In this document: in pieces, positions 24,600 to 35,288 of the stretch
Layout: each line of letters starts with the position of its first letter
Position numbering within the stretch: position 1 is the stretch's first letter
NCBI GenBank assembly: GCA_903995115.1
Contig: LR877170.1
Coordinates: 248,001 to 312,000 of the forward strand
Length of the DNA stretch: 64,000 nucleotides
Source of the DNA: Angomonas deanei
Taxonomy: Eukaryota; Euglenozoa; Kinetoplastea; Trypanosomatida; Trypanosomatidae
Reading direction: 5' to 3'
Made by a program: the position numbers and the translations under genes
Notes under the pieces: generated by a model
What the model was told of the DNA's origin: nothing
What the model saw: the letters and a program-made list of their open reading frames with translations, nothing else
The model's database searches: none

Positions 24600-27175
24600 T
24601 CATAACGTGATGGTGCCGTAGGAAGAAGCGTTCAGCATATCCGTCATCGTTGTATACAACGCTGGTGGCAGCACGACACGATACTTCTGATGACGCAGTA
24701 ATTCCTCTTTTTTCACCGCCTTATTGTTGTTGTTATGGCGATCGGTTTCGTCCACACAGTTCAACAAAAAGGAGTACAAGAAGGGTAACAGCTTGGCGTC
24801 CGATTGGAAATAATAATGCACGACGTCTTTTTCTTTTTTCATCACCACACGCCCTCGTTTTCTATTTTCGCGGGGTGTTTCCTCCTCTTCATCGGCTTCC
24901 CCTCCACTCTCCCCACTTTCTTCCTTTTTATCCGTTTTCATTTCCGCATCGTTCTGCCGCACCTCTTCCCAATAACTGAGTGGTTTGTCCTGACGTTGCT
25001 TATCTCGGTCCCCTTGCATGACTTGCAGCAGCAGAGATTCCTCCAATAGAATAAAGCTCACTGCCACACCGACGGCGCCCGCTCTGCCGGTTCTACCTAT
25101 GCGATGGACATAGAATGAAAACGCGGTGCTGAAGTTATTGTTCGTACTATTACTATCCCCTTCATTATTGTTGTTATTGTGGTGACGACTGGCGAAAGGG
25201 TACGGCATATCGTAATTGATAACGGTGCTGACGCCAGGCACGTCCAACCCTCTCGCTAGCAAATCCGTGGTGAGAATGACTCGTTTCTTTTGCTGTTTGA
25301 ACAATTGAATCAGCTGTGTTCGCTCCGATTGGGTCAAGTCAGAATGGATGACTGCCATTGAACTAAGATTCTGCAACGAAGGAGAAATATTACTATTGAT
25401 GGTACTTTCGTCGTCGCCACGCTCCATGAACCGCAGTCCCTCCGGCGGCGGCCCCACCATGGTTTTCAACAGCGCCACACTAACTTCATTGTTATGATTC
25501 GTGTCGTTAATATTTCCTGCACTCTTATTGTTCCGCTTCATTTCACTTTCATCGAGGGAATTCTGTAAATAACGAAACATGCGGTTCAGCTCCTCGTAAA
25601 GCGCGTCGCACACACTTTTTTCATTCACAAACACAATCGTGGAACCGTCCACGTACGATAACCAACTCACCAGCCGACTGAGTTTCTCTGGGTGAATCAT
25701 ATCCTTGTGACGAATGGTGTTGCGCTGCTGCGCACTGCCGGCGTGTCCTTTTCGCCGTGTCTTTCGTCCCTCCTCTCCTTCCTTCTCCTCCTCTCGTCGT
25801 TCGCCTGATTGTACGACACATGCGCAGAGAATACTTCAAAGGTTTGACGAATGGCGGCACACTTTTGTACTGTTTTTACCACCGCGTGTCCATTGTCCGA
25901 CATGTACTGTCGAACGATCCCCTCACACTTTTTGTCTAGCGTAGCGGTGAACAATAACAGCTGTCCTGTGGTGCGTGGAGTCTCCTTCATGGCGGGGCAC
26001 CGCTCTAACACGGAGAGTAACGTACGAGCGGTCTCTTGCTCCTCCAGCATGCGATCGGCCTCATCAACGACGACGGTGGTGGTATTCAGCAAGGAAAGGT
26101 ACTTGTGGTCCAGCAGCACTTCCAGCTGGGCGACGGTGCCGATGAGTAAGTGGCACCCCTCCCCACTCAGCTGCTCGTACTGTGCCTCGAGGGCCGTGCT
26201 GCCGCCGCCACCAATCACGCGCATTACTTTTATTTGGGAGAGCGGCATGGCTGTTCTTCCTTCTGATTTCTTGGATTCCTCTTCCCACTGTTGTAGCAGG
26301 GTGGGTGGCACACGGTGCTGCTCGTTGGCGCCGGTAGTAAAGTATAACAGCTCTGCATACACCTGCTCCGCCAGCTCACGAGTAGGGGTGGTGACAAGGG
26401 CAATGGGCCCGTCGTGAATTGGAAAGGGCGTCGTGCTAGACGAAAGTTGTCGACTAATCTTCGCTAATAGTGGTACGAGGTAGGCAGCGGTCTTACCACT
26501 GCCAGTGTCCGCCACACACAGCACATCTAGCAAGCCACCACGCTCGGTATTATTATTCTTATTAGGACAGATAAGCGGTACACACTGAGACTGTACCGCC
26601 GTTGGGAAGGAGAAGCGATGCGTGAGTAGTTGTGTCAAGGTAAAAGGTAACCCCGCTTCTTCCCAGCACCGAATAGGCGGAGGGAGCGTCACCCGGCGGT
26701 TGGCACCATGGTGGGTGATGAGCTCCGTGGTGAGGCCGATTTGCTCCTTGAACACACTCCAACTGGTTTCATTCATTTCGGAAAGTTTTTTACCCATCCA
26801 ACCTTTCCAAGCAGCACTGGCAGCAGCGGAATTGGGTGATGCGGCGGCGGCCGCCTTACGGGCCTGGAGTCGCTTGAGAAGCGGATCTTTGGGGCCCAAC
26901 CCACGTTTGGCCAGGGATGCCGCGACACTAGACTTTGCGGGTACACGATCCTCATCTCCTCCCTCCTTGACAGGGGCGCTAGTCGTCGTTTGTTTTTCTT
27001 CCACTTTCGGAGGAGCACTATTATTATTATTAGTCGGTGGATGCAGTAGAATGTGCCGTAGGATGGGAGAGGCGACCGCAGAGGGTCTCTTCTTTTCTTT
27101 TTCGGATAGTTTTTTCAAAACGGTCTTCACCCGCTGTTGAAAGGCATCGTCCACATCGGTGGCGCTAGCGGACAT
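24600..27175 (-). CDS. DEAD-box RNA helicase, Prp28/DDX23-like
   Basis: The ATG is at 27175. The first segment (492 residues) has PPPIRCWEEAGLP, motif I ADTGSGKT (222-229), motif Ia PTRELAEQ (264-271), motif II DEAD (371-374) and motif III FTATL in place of the usual SAT. The second segment (stop 24600) has IVFVNEKS, TTDLLARGLDVPGV and motif VI YVHRIGRTGRAG. A frame change in the linker at about 25,720-25,800 joins them, giving about 850 residues. The layout PPPIR-x-WEE upstream of the Q region and the sequence around DGPIALVTTPTRELAEQ and DEADRM are most like Prp28/DDX23, the helicase that swaps U1 for U6 at the 5' splice site. An acidic low-complexity insert lies after motif VI. Helicase activity is well supported; the orthology less so. 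Confidence 0.75.
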
Positions 27176-27640
27176 GACCTACGATTTGTTTTTCTAATGC
27201 TTTTATTTCGAATCTGAAGATTTAAAAAAAAAAAAATGAGAAAGAAAGCGATTCATAAATACTAATAACAATAAGAGTCAACAACAAAAAAAAAAATAAC
27301 GCTGGTATTATCACTTCTCTCTTCAATTGGTAAAGGGTAATTGTAGGTTTATTCTATTATCTTTTTCATCTCTATTATATGATTTTTTTGGAAACAGGTA
27401 AAAAAAAAAAAAAAGGGTATAATATAATTATAAGAGGCTATGTCATAATCAAATCTTTGATAAACATCTTTCTCTAAAAAAACGCTGCTGTTTCTTTTCA
27501 TCTTCAGCCCAATGTATAAATATCCTTTTTTTTTTCTTTCCTTTTTCAGGCTAGCTTTATCTATGAAACAAACATTTACGATGAGTGGACGGACACCATT
27601 TTTTTTTTTTCTTTCTGAAATGAGCATTTTTTTTTTTTTT
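27176..27640 (-). other. Gene-free spacer
   Basis: This 465-bp spacer is A/T-rich. Minus-strand T-runs at about 27223-27240, and a C/T tract near 27240-27255, are candidate splice signals for the helicase mRNA. The remainder is presumably the 3' UTR of the helicase's upstream neighbour. No open frame here looks like a gene. Confidence 0.4.
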
Positions 27641-30181
27641 TTACAGTTCCATGAGCGCGTCTAATTCTTTATTCTCCTTCTTTTCTTTCCTGGAGCTACT
27701 CCGATGACGGCTCTCCCCGCCAGCGGCCTTGTCACGAGACTTGGAGCTACGATGACGCCTCTGTTCTCCTTCCCCAGCACTCTTCTCTCTAGAGCGGTGT
27801 CGTCGCTCCCCACCGGCAGCAGCGGCGGAACTCTTCTCCCGCGATCTGGAGCTGCGGTGACGTCTCTTTCCTTCCTTCCCTTCCGACGGGGCGGCGGGCG
27901 CAGGGGCGGCAGGAATCGCGAACGGTACCACTGGCGGTGGCATCGGCGGTAACGCCAGCGGATCATTTGGAATAGCGAGAGGGTCCGACTTGGCCTCGCT
28001 GCGGTGACGACGGCTGCGGCTGCCACCCTCCCCAGGAGAACGGCTACGACTGCTGTGGTGCTTGCGACGACTGCCAGCGAGACCCTCCGCCCCGCTGGTC
28101 TGCTCCAGTCCGGGGTCGACGTGGCTGCCGGCGCTGCGGTGTGCCTTACTGCGACTGCGACTGCCGCTACGGCTGCGACTCCGGTGTCGGCGTCTCTTTT
28201 TCTCTCTCCTTCTGGGGCTTCGGCCTCCGGGGCACCAGCGCGCTGCGGCGTGTTGACACCAGACGGTGGCAGACTGCCTTGCTGAGGCGGCGTCATCATA
28301 CCCGGCATCAGTCCTGGCGGCATACCAGGCATACCAGGGTACATCCCGCCGGGGCCCATCATCATCCCTGGGAAGCCCATCATGCCCGCCGGGTGCATCT
28401 GCTGCCACTGCGCACGGGAGGCGAGGAGGTTTGTCATGTTGGGGTCACGGTCGACGGCGGGGTCGCTGCAGGCCTCGATAAAGGGCTTATCAGAGCCAGT
28501 CAGGATGATCCACGCCTGGCGAGAGAAGCCCAACCGCTTCAGGTCGTTGAAGTCCATGAAGAACATGTCGGACCGGATGCAGCAGGGGAGCTGCGAGTTG
28601 GGGAGGGCGGGGCGGTAGTTGCCGATGCCTTGCTTGCAGCAGGTCCGGATCAGCACCCACGGTAACATGCCAATGATCCACGCAATGAGCTCGACAAAGA
28701 AGCAGCACACCGGCCACGCGAGGTAGACGGTGACGACAATGACGCTGGCGGTGAACTTGGTGGCGTACTGCTGCCAGAACTTCTGGAGCGGACCGGTCGT
28801 GTGGTTGACGTAGAAGGAGGAAAAGGCCCAGAAGGAGACAAACAAGTTGCATGTCCAGACAAAGATGGTAAAACCGACGAACAGCCAGGCGAAGCGGAAG
28901 AACTCATAGTACGGCGTATCGTACACCTCTACTCCTTTTCCGGCCGCAGCAGCCTTGGCTCTGTTGTTGAGCCGCCTGGCCCTGCTCCAGCTGCAGTTGT
29001 TGCATGAAGGCTTGCTGCTGGGCCGGCGTCATGGCCATAAACTCTTGTTGCTTCTCCGGCGTGAGAACGGGAAAACCGGTCTGGGAGGAAGGATTTCGCT
29101 GGATGTGAATGAGAAATGCGAAAAGCAAAGAGAGCACGCTGTAGACCATCGCCAGGAACCACAAGGTGTCCCGCGCGTTATTCCAGTGCGAGAGCTGCAC
29201 TACGAACATGTTGGCGTTGAGGTTGTCCTCCATGCAGATACCACCGAAGCTGCCAGCCAGTTTACGAAGGGTGCAGGCTCGGGGGACCTCCTCATGCGAG
29301 GAGGAGGAGGAGGAGTGGCGCTCGCTGCTGCTGCTGTCCTTGGAGGTGGACTCCGACGAGTCCCGTGAGTGGGAGGAAGATGTGGCACGGGGGGCCTTGT
29401 TGCTACTGCTAGTCGTTGAGGTGGTGGTGTTCGTGATGTTGGGGTGGTCGAGATCGGCGTTACGCCAGATAATATGCGGGATCAACGCCTCATCCAACTC
29501 GGTCGTGGTGACACTGCCAAACGTGGTGAAAAGATCATCCATTCCTTTCGTGCCGAGCACCACACCGAACCCCACCACGCTGAGCGCGGCACAGATAATC
29601 ATCATGAGGAAAGTGTAGTCAAAGCTGTTGTAGATACACTCGTAGCAGGATGTTTGACCGGGGACGGGCGGGGAGCAGAGATACGGATCCGGGGGCTCAC
29701 CTGGCATCTGACACTGGCAGCACTGCCCTTGCTGGGGACCGCAGCAGCCGCCACCAGTAGGACCACAACAACCAGCGCCGGTGGGGCCGCAGCAACTCGC
29801 ACCGGTAGGGCCGCAGCAGCCAGCGCTGCCCTGGGGACCGCAGCAGCTGGCACAGCAGTCCTGCTGCATGGGATAGCCCGGGGGCATCCCCGGCATCCCT
29901 GGCGGCATTCCTTGCATACCAGGTGGCATCCCTGGAGGCAGGTTGTTGGGCTGACCTCCCGCTGCCTGCGCCTGTTGCTGCTGCATTTGCATTTGTACCT
30001 GCATCTGCTGCTGCTGGGCGAGTTGTTGCTCGGGGGTGAGGTTACCCGGTAGATAGCCGCCCCAGGGACTGGTGGCCACGGTGGGAGGAAAGTTGGTGGC
30101 GGTGCCGCCGGGCGTGCCGGGTGGGCTCCACTGCGGTGGTGGAGTGGACCCTTGGGGATACCACTGACCAGAAACGGACAT
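27641..30181 (-). CDS. Multispan membrane protein with CCGP repeats and RS-type tail
   Basis: The ATG is at 30181. The frame changes near 28,930 and near 28,220; read across them the protein is about 840 residues. In order: a Pro/Gln/Gly-rich N-terminus with PPGM repeats, five CCGP units (SCCGPTGAGCCGPTGGG and neighbours), a membrane segment (FLMMIICAALSVVGFGVVLG), a Ser-rich loop, a second membrane segment (LWFLAMVYSVLSLLFAFLI), a Gln-rich stretch, two more hydrophobic segments (WLFVGFTIFVWTCNLFVSFW and FTASVIVVTVYLAWPVCCFF), a second Met/Pro/Gly-rich run, and a tail rich in RS and RSR (HRSRSRSGSRSRSK). Four membrane spans are therefore likely. The cysteine repeats could be palmitoylated. 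I do not recognise the family. The RS tail is unusual on a membrane protein and depends on reading across the second frame change. Confidence 0.6.
29735..29860 (-). repeat. Tandem CCGP(T/Q)G-coding repeat
   Basis: Five short units with Cys-Cys-Gly-Pro followed by Thr-Gly or Gln-Gly are encoded in tandem. The DNA is correspondingly repetitive, with a recurrent ccgcagca element on the plus strand. Confidence 0.75.
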
Positions 30182-30460
30182 TTACAACACCAAAAAAACT
30201 ATATTCTATTTATTTTGTTTTGTTTTTTGGATAAAAACGCAACAATGACGAAAAAGATGAAGAAAACAATCTACCCTAGAGGGAACGCAAAAAGAAAGAA
30301 ATGAAACTAAAAAAAAAAAAAAAATTCTTTCCTTTTCTAGTGGAAGAGTGGGGAGAGAATACAGTAGAATGTGCACGCTAAGTGAACATTTCAAAACCAA
30401 ACCAACCGCAATATTAATAATAATAATCAAGAACGTGAAGATACGTTTACAAAATCCTAC

Positions 30461-31633
30461 TTAAATGTGACGATATTCAAAGTCCTCCGGGTTCATGCCA
30501 GCGTCATCAATGTTGCTGTCCGACTGCGAGACCTCTGGTGCCCCCAGCTTGGTCAGACCCCGCACCCACCACTCCATCTCTTGCTCCGTCGTGATCATTT
30601 GATTCTGCCCGAACTCTAATCGCAGCTCCGACCACTGCTCATTGACGGTGCCGTTCTTGTCCATAAAGTTTTCTTGCGTCCCTAGCGCCCACAGACCGCC
30701 CTGGTCGATTTCAAAGATAAACGCATTGGTGAGTTTGAGGGAGAAGTTCATGTTGAGAGAGGGCACCAGCTTCGCGCGGGCGAGGTTGAGCATATTGATA
30801 AAGCGGTGGGAGCAGCGGCAGAGTGGGTCCGGTTCGTGTATCACTGGCTCCCACACCCGCTGGGTCTGGCCCGCCACGTTCATCCAGAGCCGCACGTCGG
30901 GCTTTATCCGGAATAGTGCAAACGTCTCTGGTTTGATCACATAGACTGGTTTTTCCTCATCCTCCTTCTGCGTAGGGTTCCGCTCCCGGTCCTTGAACTT
31001 ACTGCGCCAGTCGCTGCTGGACATGCGGCGCATACGCTTCTCATCCTCCTCCTTTTCGCGCTCCGATATTTTGACAATTTCCTCCTCCGTCTTACTTTCA
31101 TTCTTTTCCCACATTTCCTGCGCCAAATTGTGAATGGTAGGGTGACGGACAAAGGCACTTTCCCATGCTTCCGCGGCGAGGTCCCCTTGCAACAGCTCGG
31201 TCTGGCCGGAGAGGATCGACCGCGGCGGCAGCGACCCCAGCTGCTTAAACCAGTGAAACAACTGCGGATCGGTGTGCCCCACCATGAAACTGGCCTTGTT
31301 CAGTTCAATCAAGTTGCGGTAGTGATCGCTACTCTTCGGCACACACACCAGCAGCGAGAAGTCCTCCTCGCCGTTGAACTTGTGCAGCGCGTGCGGCTGG
31401 AGGTCACTCCGGACGGGTGCCTCCGCGTCTGGGTCCTTGGCGTTGTTCTGGTTACTCTGATAGCTGAGATCAATTGATTTCTCCTTCATGCGACTCATAT
31501 TAGAGGTCGTCAGCTGTCCGAGGCGATAGGTCCAGACCGCATTGTAAAACCGTTTGGCGAAGGGAGCGCCAATGTTAGACGATACTTTGGTCTTCATTGG
31601 CCGTCCCGCTACACCATGTGTGAACTGGCTCAT
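30461..31633 (-). CDS. Conserved-looking protein of unknown function
   Basis: This intact frame of 390 residues runs from the ATG at 31633 to the stop at 30461. The N-terminus is basic with hydroxyl residues (MSQFTHGVAGRPMKTKVSS), which could be a mitochondrial targeting sequence. The middle has a charged coiled-coil stretch (KTEEEIVKISEREKEEDEKR). The C-terminal third looks like a compact beta-rich domain (VRLWMNVAGQTQRVWEPV, FIFEIDQGGLWALGTQENF). It has no Asn runs and normal composition, and a C/T-rich tract lies upstream. A mitochondrial ribosome or RNA-processing component is possible, but nothing in the sequence proves it. Confidence 0.6.
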   Translation of the reverse strand: MSQFTHGVAGRPMKTKVSSNIGAPFAKRFYNAVWTYRLGQLTTSNMSRMKEKSIDLSYQSNQNNAKDPDAEAPVRSDLQPHALHKFNGEEDFSLLVCVPKSSDHYRNLIELNKASFMVGHTDPQLFHWFKQLGSLPPRSILSGQTELLQGDLAAEAWESAFVRHPTIHNLAQEMWEKNESKTEEEIVKISEREKEEDEKRMRRMSSSDWRSKFKDRERNPTQKEDEEKPVYVIKPETFALFRIKPDVRLWMNVAGQTQRVWEPVIHEPDPLCRCSHRFINMLNLARAKLVPSLNMNFSLKLTNAFIFEIDQGGLWALGTQENFMDKNGTVNEQWSELRLEFGQNQMITTEQEMEWWVRGLTKLGAPEVSQSDSNIDDAGMNPEDFEYRHI

Positions 31634-31920
31634 ATCAATATAAAAAGTGGAATAGACTTATCCAAGTAGTTTCCTGTGAGAGAAAATAAGACGAAAGAGA
31701 ATGAGAATGAGAAGAGACGTAGAAAAACGATTATTGAACTACAGTATACCCAAAGTGAGCGTGTACATCGTTAACAGTGCGTTTATCTCACATGATACAA
31801 TTAAGAAGTCGATAGTAAAAAAAAAAAAAGACAAAACAGGATGAATGAAGAGCCATCTGCCAACGCCGATAAAAAACAACAACTTCTAATTTTAAACACG
31901 ATGTACGCTTCACTCTTCAC

Positions 31921-33102
31921 TTATTCTTTTTTTTTTCTTTTTTTCGTTAAAGATCGGTTTGCTCTGTCTCGCGTGGTTGTGGGGGTTTTTCCTTTTGTAG
32001 GTTCATCCGTTGTGCTCGGTACCTCACGATGGTCGTTCACATCTTTACTATTTAACTTTCTATTGGCGGCATCCTTCTCCGCCTTCGCCTCTCTCGCCAG
32101 CTTTGTTTTGGCCGAGGTGCGAAACAACAAGACACACAAAATGTAAAACACTAGCATGATGAGGAGTAGCCGCGACAGCTTCAGTCCACTCTTCTTCTTT
32201 GGCGTACCGCTGGCCACGGGGAATGGATAGTCCATAATGCGGCTGTCTCCGCCACCAAAGCCGCCCTGTACCAGACTTCGCATCGCGAGCGGGGTCCCGC
32301 TCTCCGACACCGAGGCTGGTGAGTTCGAGTCCGCCACCGACCGGCTGGGTGTCGTCTCCGCCTTCAGCGTGGTGATCTCCTCTCGCAGGGCCCGCAGCTC
32401 GTTCTCGATAGTGGCCGCGGAGGTACCGCCGACGGAGCCGCGGTGGGAGGAGGCGGTGGGACTGTAGTGCGCGGCCGAGTTGGGGGAGCGGTCCCCACTG
32501 AGTCGATCCTGCAGCGACGGTGAGACCAGCTGGGCGGTGTCAGGGACAATGATGCAGCCGGGCCGGGGGCTCTCCGTGCTCAGCACCACATTCTGCATGT
32601 ACACCTTCAGGTTCACCCCGCCCTTGGCGCCGACGTGAGAGGAAGGGATCGTCCGGGAGGTCACCATGCTCCAAATGGACTTGACCACCTCGGAGGTGCG
32701 CGTCGGGTCCCCTCCCACCTGCGAGATTTGCTGATGAGCGGCGGTCTCGCTGTGGATGACGAGGTACTCCAAGGCGAACCGCTCCTGGTACTTTTTAGTG
32801 CCGCTGTTGCTGGGGGTGGCGGTGACCGCAGAGTTTCCCTCCGCGTGGGTGCTCTGCGGCTCCCGGAGGCCGAAGGAGATGGTGCCCGTCCCTGGTAGTG
32901 CCGCTCCATTCGCGGTCGTCAACAAGATCGCGCCATATCGCGGCAGTACGTGGAAGAGATGCGGGGCCGTGCACTTCGCCTTGTAGATCAGCAGGGAGAG
33001 GGACTCTAGCGGGGTGCTTCCCTTCTCCCACGTCAGTTGAATAATATTATCGCGTGGCGTGTCGGGGAAGTAGAGGGCATCACAGGATGCTTTTAATGTC
33101 AT
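31921..33102 (-). CDS. MSP/VAP-like protein with transmembrane segment
   Basis: This intact frame of 393 residues starts at the ATG at 33102. Residues 1-175 resemble an MSP (VAP) domain: LYFPDTPRDNIIQLTW, then YKAKCTAPHLFHVLPRYG, which corresponds to the conserved part that in VAPs contacts FFAT motifs at ER contact sites. A long Ser/Thr/Pro-rich linker with a short coiled coil (ENELRALREEITTLKAE) follows. A single hydrophobic segment (LSRLLLIMLVFYILCVLLF) lies near residues 300-322. Unlike ordinary tail-anchored VAPs, about 70 basic, charged residues follow the membrane segment (ending KKRKKKE). The assignment is by pattern and moderate in strength; a P-loop or catalytic motif is absent. Confidence 0.55.
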   Translation of the reverse strand: MTLKASCDALYFPDTPRDNIIQLTWEKGSTPLESLSLLIYKAKCTAPHLFHVLPRYGAILLTTANGAALPGTGTISFGLREPQSTHAEGNSAVTATPSNSGTKKYQERFALEYLVIHSETAAHQQISQVGGDPTRTSEVVKSIWSMVTSRTIPSSHVGAKGGVNLKVYMQNVVLSTESPRPGCIIVPDTAQLVSPSLQDRLSGDRSPNSAAHYSPTASSHRGSVGGTSAATIENELRALREEITTLKAETTPSRSVADSNSPASVSESGTPLAMRSLVQGGFGGGDSRIMDYPFPVASGTPKKKSGLKLSRLLLIMLVFYILCVLLFRTSAKTKLAREAKAEKDAANRKLNSKDVNDHREVPSTTDEPTKGKTPTTTRDRANRSLTKKRKKKE

Positions 33103-33593
33103 TTTCTGATGGACTAGAAACTACTACTAAATATTTATATTTTTTTTACGTATATGTACTATGAAAACAAAGTGAGAATTACTTTATTGTGAGTAAACGA
33201 GCAATAAAAAACTATGAAAACAGCTATTTCGGAAAAGAGAATGCGAAAAAGAAAGGAAGGGTGCCTACCGTAGAAAGAAATCCAAGAGTTTTTCAGTTGT
33301 TTCTGCACTTGCGTCGATTGAATTTTTTTATTTTTCATTCTTGTCTGAGAGATATTTATGGTCTATAATGAAACAGTGATAGAGCATTCTATTTGGGGTA
33401 TGGCAGTAGTAAAAACTACTTCCATCATTTTTTTGTTTCCAGAGAATTGAAACTAAGGAAGAATGAAAAAGAAGGCCAACAAAATACCTGTAACGGAAAA
33501 ATGCGGCTGTCTTACTCGTCGGTGAAAACCGCGAGGTGCTTGTCAGAAATAATCAAAAAAAGCACAAACACTTTTACTTCTTTTTTTCTATTT
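33103..33593 (-). other. Gene-free spacer with purine/pyrimidine tract
   Basis: This is 491 bp between the kinase and the MSP-like gene. A minus-strand C/T-rich tract at about 33231-33262 followed by AATAG-type sequences is the likely splice signal for the MSP-like mRNA. The part next to the kinase is its 3' UTR. No convincing small gene is seen. Confidence 0.4.
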
Positions 33594-34616
33594 CTACAAC
33601 ACTCTCTCGTTGTATCTCTGAAACAGCTGTGGCTGCAGCTCACTCTCACACTCCTCTCGTACCTCGTCAAACCAACCATGCTGTAGCGCTTGATAAGCGG
33701 TAATACGATGTTCCGGGGAGTAGACAAAGAACTGGCGGAGGAGGTCGATGCCCTGTTCGTCCAACGTTGGTACCGCCGCGGCGAGGTCGACTCCCTGCCA
33801 CTGGGGCAGCTGTGCATTATAATGCGGCAACAGTTCAATCCCAGGCCACGTCTGCTCATTCGGGGTTCCCATAATCTTACAAATCTTAATAAAATGCACG
33901 ATGGCGGTTTCCCCTGAGAAGAGCGGACGGCGCAGGGCCATCTCCGCCATCACACAGCCCATCGACCACATATCGACAGAGGAGTGGTAGCGGGTCTCAC
34001 CGAGTAATATTTCTGGCGCACGATAGTACAGCGTCATCACCTCGTACGTGTAGGTCTGGTCGGCGACACAGAAGGCACGGCCGAGGCCAAAGTCGGCTAG
34101 CTTGAACACCGTCTCATCCTTGTTGCTGAGAATATTCTGTGGCTTGATATCCCGGTGAACGATGCGTCGGCAGTGACACGCGTGGAGTCCTACGAGAAGC
34201 TGAAACATAATCTTCTTCAGCTTGGCGCCTATAATCGGTGTAATGCGGCTCTCGCACAGCTTGTGCAAATCCTTTTCCAAAAATTCAAACACCAATGTTA
34301 GTTTGACCCCTTGCGGGATGGCCTCGATGAGCTGTACCACGTTAGGGTGCGCCACCTCGCGTAGGAGAGAGACCTCCCGGACGGCAGTGTTGGGAATCCC
34401 CTCCTCCTGTGACGACCACGTGATCACCTTGAGCGCGACAAACCGCTGCATCGTGCGGTCCCAAGCCTTATACACGGTACCGTACGAGCCTTCCCCGATT
34501 TTATCTATTTTTTCATACTGCGCTAATCGACTGGAGAAGTTGTCCTCCGTCGTTCGAAAGGCACTTTCGTTCTGAAGAATGCCGATGGATGGGTAGACAC
34601 CGACATCGGAGGTCAT
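33594..34616 (-). CDS. Cdc2-related protein kinase (CRK)
   Basis: This intact kinase of 340 residues starts at the ATG at 34616; an upstream in-frame extension starts at TTG and was rejected. It has the glycine loop GEGSYGTV (41-48), VALK lysine 63, a helix-C motif PNTAVRE (75-81) where CDKs have PSTAIRE, HRDIKPQN (catalytic Asp near 156), DFG (175-177) and APE (200-202). All catalytic residues are present. The activation segment YTYEVMTLYYRAPEILLG shows the CDK pattern, including a threonine at the CDK-activating position. It is therefore an active cyclin-dependent kinase of the trypanosomatid CRK group, involved in cell-cycle or transcription control. I cannot say which CRK number it is. 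Confidence 0.85.
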   Translation of the reverse strand: MTSDVGVYPSIGILQNESAFRTTEDNFSSRLAQYEKIDKIGEGSYGTVYKAWDRTMQRFVALKVITWSSQEEGIPNTAVREVSLLREVAHPNVVQLIEAIPQGVKLTLVFEFLEKDLHKLCESRITPIIGAKLKKIMFQLLVGLHACHCRRIVHRDIKPQNILSNKDETVFKLADFGLGRAFCVADQTYTYEVMTLYYRAPEILLGETRYHSSVDMWSMGCVMAEMALRRPLFSGETAIVHFIKICKIMGTPNEQTWPGIELLPHYNAQLPQWQGVDLAAAVPTLDEQGIDLLRQFFVYSPEHRITAYQALQHGWFDEVREECESELQPQLFQRYNERVL

Positions 34617-34784
34617 TACACAAAAGAATAACAATGTTCTTTTTTTTTTTTTTTACTGTTGGAGAAAGAGAGAGATGAACAAAGTAGTTCAACCAAATAA
34701 AGTAAATTAACGCTTCGATAAAAAAAAAGAAAAAAAAGTGTTTTTCCTTTTTTATATGCTCATCTTGGAGTTGTGGAAAACACT

Positions 34785-35102
34785 TCAAATCGCCAGCTTA
34801 ATATACTTGATGACACTACCCCGGATGAACCGTATCGTATCGGCATCCTTGTACATGGTCAAGCTAGACTCCTGCTTCACTTTCTTTCGACCGTCCGCAC
34901 TACCCGTCGCCATTCCTACCGTTATCACGCCTCCCTCCCTCGCCTCCCCTTTGGTGACCGCCTGAGAGGTAAAGCGTTCTAATAAAACATTACAGTGCTC
35001 GTCTACGGAGAGTAATACACCCGTGATGACATCCCCATTCACGACGTGAACGTGCACCTTCTTGTGGAGGTTCTCTACCAGGAAACTAAAAGGATCTGCC
35101 AT
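34785..35102 (-). CDS. Sm-like protein, probably LSm2
   Basis: This intact frame of 105 residues starts at the ATG at 35102. The Sm1 motif is seen in VHVHVVNGDVITGVLLSVDE followed by HCNVLLE, and Sm2 in RFIRGSVIKYI. Between them is an insertion with Gly and Lys (GVITVGMATGSADGRKK). The start PFSFLVENL and the end FIRGSVIKYIKL agree best with LSm2, which sits in the LSm2-8 ring bound to the U6 snRNA 3' end, and in many eukaryotes in LSm1-7 mRNA decay. HCN is also found in SmD2, so a core Sm protein is the main alternative. Confidence 0.65.
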   Translation of the reverse strand: MADPFSFLVENLHKKVHVHVVNGDVITGVLLSVDEHCNVLLERFTSQAVTKGEAREGGVITVGMATGSADGRKKVKQESSLTMYKDADTIRFIRGSVIKYIKLAI

Positions 35103-35288
35103 TTAATAATAATAATAAAATGTTTTGGAGTTCTATAGAGAAGAGGGGGTGGTAAAACAGTGATAGTAATGATATATCCGAAAAAAGCAAACTGAAGATG
35201 CTTTCTTTGACAGCAATAAATCTTTTTTTTTTTTTTTTCATGTGGAGAGATCATTCTATATCAAATAATGTTACACTTTTTTTTTTTT

